Positions 57,948 to 64,000 of a stretch of 64,000 nucleotides of DNA are shown one piece after another. Numbering within the stretch: position 1 is the stretch's first letter; each line of letters begins with the position of its first letter. The position numbers and the translations under genes are program-made. The notes under the pieces were generated by a model, which saw nothing but the letters and a program-made list of their open reading frames with translations, was not told where the DNA came from and made no database searches. Source of the stretch: Phycisphaerae bacterium (lineage in GTDB: Bacteria; Planctomycetota; Phycisphaerae; SM23-33); NCBI GenBank assembly GCA_011050235.1, contig DRGC01000042.1, positions 1 to 64,000 of the forward strand. Direction: 5' to 3'.

Positions 57948-59960
57948 CTACCGGATGGGCCCCTGCCATCCGGTGACCTGCGGCGGATCGCCCACGACGG
58001 TGACCGTGTAGCCGCCATAGGACAGCAGCACCACCCGCCCCGCCGACGCGCGCCCGGTGGGCGGGCCGAGCAGACGTGTCACTTCGGTCTCCGACATACC
58101 TACGCGCAGCTTCCGCCAGTTGCCCCTATCGCGCCAGGGGATCCGGTCGGCCTGGTCCTGGCAGCGCGCCGCGGGGGACTGGGCCCTGACGTACTCGGCC
58201 ACCTCCAGCACAGCCGACTTGGCCAGGGCCACAACGATGGCCGTCCGTTGATAAGAACGATCGTCCGGCGACAGGCGGCTCATCGATCGCGCCAGGTACA
58301 GATGGGGTTTGCCCGGGTCGCGATGGATCGCCTCGGTGTAGGCCTTGGCCGCCCCGTCGTAGTCGCCCAACTGGAACAGCAGCGATCCCAGGTCCGAGTA
58401 GCCCACCGGATCGTTCGGATCGGTCTTGATGGCTTTCTTGAAGGCCCGTTTCGCTAAGCGGTAGTCGGCCAACTGAGCATAAGCTCGCCCCAGCCGCGCG
58501 TATGCCTCGGCCGCCGGCCGAAGGGCCAGCGCCTCGGTCCATACCCGGATCTCCTGCTCGAAGTCCTGTGCGTCCCGATAGACGTCCGCCAGGCCCTGCC
58601 ACGCGGTGACCAGGTCCGGCCTGAGGGATACGGCCTTGTCATAGGCTTTGATCGCGTCGGGCAGTTGCCTCTGCGTGTGGTAGATGAACCCCATGAACTC
58701 GTAACCGAGCGCACCGCCGTCGGGCGCGACGACGGCCACGTACCGGCGGCATGCCTCGATCGCCTCGCGCCACCGGCCGGTGGACCAAAGCGTCGCCGCC
58801 CGCCCGCGATAGCCGTCGAAGCTCACGGGGCGCAGGGCGATGAGGGTGTCGAAGGCATCCATCGCCAAGTCGTTCTCCCCCATCCGGCGATAGATCCATC
58901 CCAGGTCTTTCCAGATCAGCGGCTCGTTGGGATGCGTTCGTTTCAGGCCAAGGAGCGTCCGCTTCGCCTTCGACCACTCTTCGCGCCCGCCGGCCAACTG
59001 GGCCTCGAACAGGCCCCGTTCCAGCTTCGCATACGATGACAAGGGTTGAATCTCTTCCGGTCGATCCGCAAACATCCCCACCCAGCTCGCCGGGAACGCA
59101 CAGGTCGGCGCCTTGTCACGGAAGGCGGGCAGGATGCGCGAATAGGCCAGCACGCCGACCACCGCGCCGTCGCGGTCCACCAACGGCCCGCCCGTGAACG
59201 ACATGTCGAACTTCGCGGTCGTCTGAATCTGCACGACGGTATCGCTGTAGCGGCTCACATCGTCCACCTGCCCGGCGATGAACGGGGCGCCCCGGTCGCT
59301 TTGGCCGCCGATCGCGATGACGTCCAGGCCGATCTCCGGAAGCTCCGTTGGGGCCGGCTTGAGGAACGGCAGGCCGCTGCCGGCGACCTTGAGGATGATC
59401 ATCTGGGTCTGACGTTCGAAGGCCACGACCCCCTCGACATCGAACGTCCGCCCGTCGCGCATGGTAGCGACGGCGCCGTGGCCGTCCATGACGACCATGT
59501 AGTTGGTTACGATCAGCCCGTCGGGGCTTATGAAAAAGCCCGACCCGCGACGGAGCTCCTTACCGTCGGCGCCCACAACGCGGAGTGTGACGACGGCCGG
59601 CGAGGATTTCTCGAACGCTTCTTTCGCAAATGGCTCAACGCCGTCTGGAGTCTGCGCCGAATCCGCCGAAGCGATCTGTGCGGCGTTTCCGGCGGCCCTG
59701 GAAGGCTGGACGGCGCCGGCCGGTTTTTCAGCGGCCCCAGAGGTCTTGTCCCCGCCGCCGAAGACAGCCAGCAGCACCAGCGCCCCGCCGACCACACACA
59801 GCAGCAGCACGACCGCTAGGGCCACCACCCGCGGCCGATTGGCGGGCGGGGAAGGAACGGTGATTCTGGCAGAGCACCATTCGCACTTGCCGCTATCGCC
59901 GGCCATCGACTCGGGCGCTTCGAGGGATCTGTCGCACTTGGGGCAGTTGAATATGATCAT
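57948..59960 (-). CDS. Zinc-ribbon / inactive trypsin-like / TPR protein
   Basis: 670 residues. N-terminal zinc ribbon (CPKC at 6-9, CEWC near 26), one membrane segment (VVALAVVLLLCVVGGALVLLAV), then an HtrA-like serine-protease fold at about 115-295. The triad is missing: TNYMVV where HtrA has TNNHVV, QMIILKV for DIALLKV, and MSFTGGPL for PGNSGGPL. About 330-590 is a run of TPRs. The C-terminus has GMSETEVTRLLGPPTG, an SmpA/OmlA-like start. Likely a scaffold and not a protease. Confidence 0.8.
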   Translation of the reverse strand: MIIFNCPKCDRSLEAPESMAGDSGKCEWCSARITVPSPPANRPRVVALAVVLLLCVVGGALVLLAVFGGGDKTSGAAEKPAGAVQPSRAAGNAAQIASADSAQTPDGVEPFAKEAFEKSSPAVVTLRVVGADGKELRRGSGFFISPDGLIVTNYMVVMDGHGAVATMRDGRTFDVEGVVAFERQTQMIILKVAGSGLPFLKPAPTELPEIGLDVIAIGGQSDRGAPFIAGQVDDVSRYSDTVVQIQTTAKFDMSFTGGPLVDRDGAVVGVLAYSRILPAFRDKAPTCAFPASWVGMFADRPEEIQPLSSYAKLERGLFEAQLAGGREEWSKAKRTLLGLKRTHPNEPLIWKDLGWIYRRMGENDLAMDAFDTLIALRPVSFDGYRGRAATLWSTGRWREAIEACRRYVAVVAPDGGALGYEFMGFIYHTQRQLPDAIKAYDKAVSLRPDLVTAWQGLADVYRDAQDFEQEIRVWTEALALRPAAEAYARLGRAYAQLADYRLAKRAFKKAIKTDPNDPVGYSDLGSLLFQLGDYDGAAKAYTEAIHRDPGKPHLYLARSMSRLSPDDRSYQRTAIVVALAKSAVLEVAEYVRAQSPAARCQDQADRIPWRDRGNWRKLRVGMSETEVTRLLGPPTGRASAGRVVLLSYGGYTVTVVGDPPQVTGWQGPIR

Positions 59961-60063
59961 GGCTTACCCGCACTCCCTTCGGCGCGATAACGCCCACGGG
60001 CCGGCGCGGCGCGGGCGTACGGCTGCGCCGGCCAATGGACGAATCGCCTCAGCGGGCGAAGGA

Positions 60064-60555
60064 CTATCCTTCTTCCCGCAGCTTCTCGACGCGCTTCTTC
60101 TGACTGATGTGCGGCTTGTGACACTTGACGCAGGCGTTCTTGACGTACGGGGGGTACTTCGTGTCCCACTCGCCTTCGGTCCCGGCGTCCTCGGCATCCT
60201 TGGCCGCTTCGGCATGAAGGCTCCCGGGACCGTGGCAGGCCTCGCAACCGGTGTCGGTCAGATCGGGGGTCTCTTCTTCGCTGACAAAGCCGCCCTCGCC
60301 GTAGCCGGTGGTGTGGCACTGGATGCAATCGGCATTGCTGCGCTCGTCGCCCTCGAGGTCCCCAAAGTTCTTGCTGTGCTTGGTCGTTCGCCAGACCCGG
60401 TACTCATCCATGTGGCAGGCGCGACACTTGCCCGTACCGATGTATTTGGCGTCGGCCGACGGGCCGGCGGGGGCATTGGCGATCAGCATGCCGCCGACCA
60501 CACAACTAACCACGATCAGGACGGTCCAGACCACGTATCTTCTTCTGCGCATCAT
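60064..60555 (-). CDS. Tetrahaem cytochrome c, c554-like
   Basis: 163 residues. N-terminal membrane anchor or signal (YVVWTVLIVVSCVVGGMLI). Four CXXCH sites: CRACH, CIQCH, CEACH, CVKCH. The KYIGTGKCRACHMDEYRVW stretch and TKHSKNF are typical of cytochrome c554-like proteins. AGGAG lies 4 bases before the ATG at 60555 and 7 before that at 60552. Follows the 15-haem cytochrome by about 60 bases; probably a small periplasmic carrier for it. Confidence 0.83.
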   Translation of the reverse strand: MMRRRRYVVWTVLIVVSCVVGGMLIANAPAGPSADAKYIGTGKCRACHMDEYRVWRTTKHSKNFGDLEGDERSNADCIQCHTTGYGEGGFVSEEETPDLTDTGCEACHGPGSLHAEAAKDAEDAGTEGEWDTKYPPYVKNACVKCHKPHISQKKRVEKLREEG

Positions 60556-60615
60556 GTGTCTCCTAAAAGGATCCATTCCTAACGCCGGCCGCCCCTCATG
60601 GTCGACCATTTCATC

Positions 60616-62094
60616 TCACGACGGTTCAACTGTCGCGGCGGACCCATCTTTCGCCCCGTCGGCGCCAGCCGAGGGCTGATCGGACGATTTGGGCGAAGGC
60701 GGCGGCCTGTCGCGATCGTAGACAAACTTTTCATGGCAACCCGGAGTGCACGAGCCGCCCGTCTCGGTCGCCGCAAACCCGATGGGCAGGTCCCAACTGC
60801 CGAAGGGAACGCTCTCGCGCACAAACTCCGGGGTCGTGCTGACATGGGGAGGATGGCACGTGTCGCACTTTCGCCCCTTGCGGGCCTTGTTGACATGCAC
60901 GAAGTGCAGGTTCCGCCTGCCGTCTCGGAACTTCGTCGCTGTGCTCGAAGCCTCCGACGCCAGCGGGGCATCGTGGCAACTGAAGCACAACTCGTACGCC
61001 TTCGGGCTATAGTCGCTGTAGAACGTTTTGGGATAGGCCTTGCGCAGGAAGCTGCCCGTACGATTGCCGTGGGGCTCATGGCAGGGCGAACACCCGCCGG
61101 TCTTCAGCGGGCCGTGCAGAACGGCCTTGTCATCTTCGCTTGTCAGGAAGGCGAGATTCCGAATCACCCGCCCGTCGGAGGCCTTGACGTCCTTGGCGTG
61201 GCAGGTCAGGCACAGCTTCTGCGGGCTGTCGCGGAGCATCTTCTGATTCGGACCGGCATGCGGATCGTGACACCGCCGGCAGCCGTCATCCTTCAGCAAC
61301 TGCGGATGGCTGGCCGCCATCGCCGACGCCGTCTCGGAAAAGTGCTCGTGACAGCTCATGCACAGTGCAGGCCCCGTCTTCTTGAGGCCCTTGCCTTTCA
61401 GGACCTCGTGCGGGTTATGACAACTCGCGCAGTCCAGAGCGACCGGGCCGTGGACCACTTTGCTCGAGGCGATCGCCTTGGCCAGATCGGTGTGGCACGA
61501 GTTGCACAGATCGGGCTGCACTTGGCGAAGGTGCTTGGGCGACGTCGAAGCGTGCGGATCGTGGCAGCCGACGCATCCCTTGGCCTCGGCCGACGTGTGG
61601 TACATGCCGGCCTTGTTCATGTCGGTGTGACACTGCAGGCACAGGTCGGCGGCCGCGGGGGCCTTCAACAGCCCCTCGCCCTCGCTGGAGTGCGGGTCGT
61701 GACAGCCCATGCAGGGGAACTTCTTTTCCTTGAGCGGGGAATGGACGAACTTCTTTTTCTTGGTGACGCTGTTATGACATGCGTAGCAAAGCTCGTCGGA
61801 GGTGTCCGGGAAGGTGAACTCGTGGACCTCCGGATCATCCATCTCGTGACAGATGTCGCAGTCCTTCTTCTTGACGGGACGATGGACGGTCTTGGCGGCG
61901 GCGAGGCTTTCATGGCAGCCGGCGTCGAGGCACGAGCCGGCCTCGATCTTCGTGGGGGCTCGCCCCTGCTGGGCCCCCAGCGACGCGATCCAAACCAACA
62001 GCACCACGGCAACCGTCACGGCGATAACGGACCTGCCGGCCCCCCCCCATCCCGGTTTGCTGTCGCCGATGGATTTCATGTCATGTCCGTTCAC
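60616..62094 (-). CDS. Fifteen-haem cytochrome c, paralogue of 35163-36719
   Basis: 492 residues from a GTG at 62094 with GAGGAG 6 bases upstream. One hydrophobic signal/anchor (VIAVTVAVVLLVWIASL). CLDAGCH (CX4CH) at the N-terminus, thirteen CXXCH (CDICH, CYACH, CMGCH, CLQCH, CVGCH, CNSCH, CASCH, CMSCH, CRRCH, CLTCH, CSPCH, CFSCH, CDTCH), then CTPGCH (CX3CH). The same ending, FGSWDLP, ETGGSC and HE, is seen in the paralogue. Located between flavin/Fe-S subunits and a c554-like cytochrome, so it may serve a different electron input from its paralogue. Confidence 0.87.
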   Translation of the reverse strand: MNGHDMKSIGDSKPGWGGAGRSVIAVTVAVVLLVWIASLGAQQGRAPTKIEAGSCLDAGCHESLAAAKTVHRPVKKKDCDICHEMDDPEVHEFTFPDTSDELCYACHNSVTKKKKFVHSPLKEKKFPCMGCHDPHSSEGEGLLKAPAAADLCLQCHTDMNKAGMYHTSAEAKGCVGCHDPHASTSPKHLRQVQPDLCNSCHTDLAKAIASSKVVHGPVALDCASCHNPHEVLKGKGLKKTGPALCMSCHEHFSETASAMAASHPQLLKDDGCRRCHDPHAGPNQKMLRDSPQKLCLTCHAKDVKASDGRVIRNLAFLTSEDDKAVLHGPLKTGGCSPCHEPHGNRTGSFLRKAYPKTFYSDYSPKAYELCFSCHDAPLASEASSTATKFRDGRRNLHFVHVNKARKGRKCDTCHPPHVSTTPEFVRESVPFGSWDLPIGFAATETGGSCTPGCHEKFVYDRDRPPPSPKSSDQPSAGADGAKDGSAATVEPS

Positions 62095-62104
62095 CTTCGA
62101 CTCC

Positions 62105-62989
62105 TCAGAACTCCTGCGGAAGTTCCTGGAGTTGGCTGTAGCTGAACACCGGCCCGTCCTTGCAGACATACAGGTTGCCCACGTTGCACCGCCCGCACTT
62201 GCCGATCCCGCACTTCATCCTGTTTTCCAGCGTCGTGTAGATGCCCTCGTGCCCAAAGCCGAGCTTCTCCAGAGACATCATCACGAACTTGATCATGATC
62301 GGCGGGCCGCAGGTGATGACGATCGCGTTGTCGGCGCTGGGGTTGGCCTCTTCCAGGACCGTGGGGACGAACCCCACCTCGCCTTCCCACTCGGGCGTTT
62401 CGCCGCCGGGGTCGACCGTCAAGACGGTGCTGACATCCTCCATCTGCCGCCAGGTCTCCAGCTCTTCCTTGTAGACCAGGTCGCTGACGCTGCGGGCCCC
62501 GTAGACGATGGCGATCTCGCCGAACTGGTCGCGCAGATCCAGGCAGTTCCAGATCAGCGATCTCAGCGGGGCCAGCCCGATGCCGCCCCCGACAAACACC
62601 AGATTCTTGCCCTTCATCAGATCGATGGGGAACCAATTGCCGTACGGGCCGCGAAAGCCGACGATGTCGCCGACATTGCACTGATGGAGTTCGCCGGTCA
62701 CTTTCCCCGCACGCTTGACGCTGCACTCCATGTAGCCCTTGCGCGTCGGAGACGAGGCGATGCAGAACGTCGCCTCGCCGGCTCCGAAGACCGAGTACAG
62801 CCCGAACTGGCCCGCCCGGTAATCGAACGCCTCGCCCTCCTGCTCGTCGCAGAACGTCAGGCGAAACGTCTTGACGTCCGACGTTTCATCCACAATCGAT
62901 GCGATCCGCATCTTCGAGGACGTATAGTCCATGGGGATCAATGCATGATCGTCCGTGGTCGCGGGTACATTCGGCATTGCCCTACTCAT
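62105..62989 (-). CDS. FAD/NAD(P)-binding oxidoreductase subunit, hydrogenase gamma (HydG)-like
   Basis: 294 residues. Ferredoxin-reductase fold: FAD-binding RAGQFGLYSV near 70, NAD(P)-binding FVGGGIGLAPLRSL near 135 and ITCGPPIMIKF near 230. C-terminal [2Fe-2S] site CGIGKCGRCNVGN with a fourth Cys in VCKDGP. This is the family shared by sulfhydrogenase gamma, AsrB and FlxD-like subunits. ATGA overlap with the upstream Fe-S gene. No signal peptide, so cytoplasmic. Confidence 0.87.
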   Translation of the reverse strand: MSRAMPNVPATTDDHALIPMDYTSSKMRIASIVDETSDVKTFRLTFCDEQEGEAFDYRAGQFGLYSVFGAGEATFCIASSPTRKGYMECSVKRAGKVTGELHQCNVGDIVGFRGPYGNWFPIDLMKGKNLVFVGGGIGLAPLRSLIWNCLDLRDQFGEIAIVYGARSVSDLVYKEELETWRQMEDVSTVLTVDPGGETPEWEGEVGFVPTVLEEANPSADNAIVITCGPPIMIKFVMMSLEKLGFGHEGIYTTLENRMKCGIGKCGRCNVGNLYVCKDGPVFSYSQLQELPQEF

Positions 62990-64000
62990 CCTTTCTGCCT
63001 CGCGTCGACTTCGGTCAGCACCTCGGCCAGGCTGCGACCGGCCGCACAGGCCCGGATGCATCGCCCGCATCCGACACAGGCGATTCGCCCGAACCGTTCG
63101 GGGAAGTATTTGAACTTGTGCATAATTCGCTGGCGGCATCGCGAGAACTGCTCCGGCCTCGGGTTGTGACCCGAAGCGTGGAGAGTGAACAAGGAGAACG
63201 AACAGCAGTCCCAGTTCCGCCGGCGCTGCCCCCGATTCCAGGTCGCCTCGTCGACAATGTCGAAGCAGTGACACGTCGGGCACAGGAAGCTACACGCTCC
63301 ACATCCCAGGCACGACAGCGCCATCTGCTGCCAGAAATCGCTGTCGAACCCCTCGTCAAGCCACGCCTTCACCGCATCGGTGTCGAACCGCCTGGCCAGT
63401 TCCGGCGGCGACGGCGGCTGCACGCCCTCGGAGGCGGGACGGACCCGATCACCCAGGCGATCGATGAACTGCCGGCCCTTGTCGGTGTTGACCTTCAGGA
63501 GAACCCGGCCGCCGCTGTCATCGCCGCCCAGGCCGAAAACCAGCACGTCGCTGCCCTCGTCGCCGTGCGGCGAGCCCCCCACCGACGTGCAGAAGCACTC
63601 CGGCGAAGGCGTCGTGCACGCGAACGCCACCAGCGTGGCCCGATCGCGACGGGCGCGATAGCGGACGTCGTCGTAGTCCCACTGGAAGACCTTGTCCATC
63701 GTCCCCATGGCGGCTGCATCGCAGGGACGACACCCCAGCACGATCACCTCGTCGGGCGCCGGGAGCGGCTCGGTCTGGATCTCCACGTCGCCGTCCTCGC
63801 AGCGCTCGAACTCCAGCAGCGTCTCGGTAATCGGGAAGAACTGGCCCTTAAGGGGAAGCAGCGTGTTGTCGTACCGCTCGGCGATCGCTTCGGCGGAGGT
63901 CACCCGTGTGAGATTCACAACGCCGGGCTCGCCTTGGGTGGGGGCGATGACCGTCATGCCGGCTGCGCTGAGAGTCTCAACGGCCGATTGCAGCCAGTCT
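62986..64000 (-). CDS. 4Fe-4S oxidoreductase subunit, hydrogenase beta (HydB)-like, partial (5' end outside window)
   Basis: The frame stays open to base 64000 and reads SAVETLSAAGMTVIAP across the ATG at 63957, which matches the family N-terminus, so the true start lies beyond the window. VILGCRPCDAAAM near the middle, SCLGCGACSFLCPTCHCFDI and CVGCGRCIRACAAGRS in the C-terminal half are cluster sites. The family includes sulfhydrogenase beta, AsrA and FlxC-like proteins that pass electrons between NAD(P)H-linked flavin subunits and another module. The partner module must lie upstream, outside this window. Confidence 0.85.
   Translation of the reverse strand, partial: DWLQSAVETLSAAGMTVIAPTQGEPGVVNLTRVTSAEAIAERYDNTLLPLKGQFFPITETLLEFERCEDGDVEIQTEPLPAPDEVIVLGCRPCDAAAMGTMDKVFQWDYDDVRYRARRDRATLVAFACTTPSPECFCTSVGGSPHGDEGSDVLVFGLGGDDSGGRVLLKVNTDKGRQFIDRLGDRVRPASEGVQPPSPPELARRFDTDAVKAWLDEGFDSDFWQQMALSCLGCGACSFLCPTCHCFDIVDEATWNRGQRRRNWDCCSFSLFTLHASGHNPRPEQFSRCRQRIMHKFKYFPERFGRIACVGCGRCIRACAAGRSLAEVLTEVDARQKG

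Noticed and set aside
1-64000. tRNA, rRNA, insertion sequences or prophage
   Set aside because: I looked through the gaps over 300 bases and saw no cloverleaf-like segment, transposase or terminal inverted repeats; a dedicated search could still find small RNAs.

Overview
The window is GC-rich, densely packed bacterial chromosome. It reads like an anaerobic, menaquinone-using, cytochrome-rich Gram-negative. I favour an uncultured Planctomycetota (Phycisphaerae-like) because of the URO-D-like paralogues, the 709-residue multi-membrane protein, the zinc-ribbon/protease-like/TPR protein and the secreted LTxxQ-type protein. That placement is inference: there is no rRNA or marker gene here.

Layout. 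(1) 1-7241, minus: futalosine menaquinone operon mqnD > mqnB-mqnP fusion > mqnM(ubiX) > mqnL(ubiD) > menG(ubiE) > mqnA > mqnE (cut by the window edge), mostly joined by 4-base ATGA overlaps. (2) 7317-15140, minus: haem operon hemB > ccsA/hemX-like > hemA > hemC > cobA-hemD > a single ORF fusing AhbD, AhbA and AhbB. Divergent sirC and hemL follow on plus. This is the siroheme-dependent route; the missing step, AhbC, is at 43524-44750. (3) 18353-24132, minus: cytochrome c maturation ccmE > ccmF > lipoprotein > ccmA > ccmB > ccmC, with a Cys-type CcmE and no CcmG or CcmH. (4) 24643-38317: a large cytochrome locus. Two tetrahaem cytochromes resemble extracellular nanowire-type proteins. They are followed by an NHL-propeller lipoprotein, then an operon with a 10-haem lipoprotein, a 676-residue outer-membrane barrel, a second NHL lipoprotein and a 12-haem cytochrome. 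Converging on it is an operon with a membrane-anchored 12-haem quinol-dehydrogenase-like cytochrome, a 15-haem cytochrome and a thioredoxin-fold/TPR protein. (5) 38530-43502: a regulatory system of a PhnD-like binding protein, a kinase-like sensor without ATPase domain, a full kinase and an NtrC-type sigma-54 activator, next to ahbC. (6) 45010-57893: a phosphoesterase, an orphan SIR2-like protein, DtxR/FeoA-type regulator plus FeoB, three URO-D-like proteins, an M28 peptidase and a large membrane protein. (7) 57948-64000, minus: a pseudo-protease/TPR protein, then an operon of flavin and iron-sulphur subunits, a second 15-haem cytochrome and a c554-like tetrahaem cytochrome.

How it fits together. 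The window encodes most of what is needed to make the quinone, make and attach haem, import iron, and carry electrons from menaquinol across the periplasm and probably the outer membrane. At least four strong sigma-54 promoters (GG-N10-GC) stand before the cytochrome, NHL and sensor genes, and a sigma-54 activator is encoded beside them, which suggests a dedicated regulon. The eight multihaem proteins carry about 76 haem motifs, including unusual CX3CH and CX4CH sites. Function in extracellular electron transfer is inference from sequence and context.
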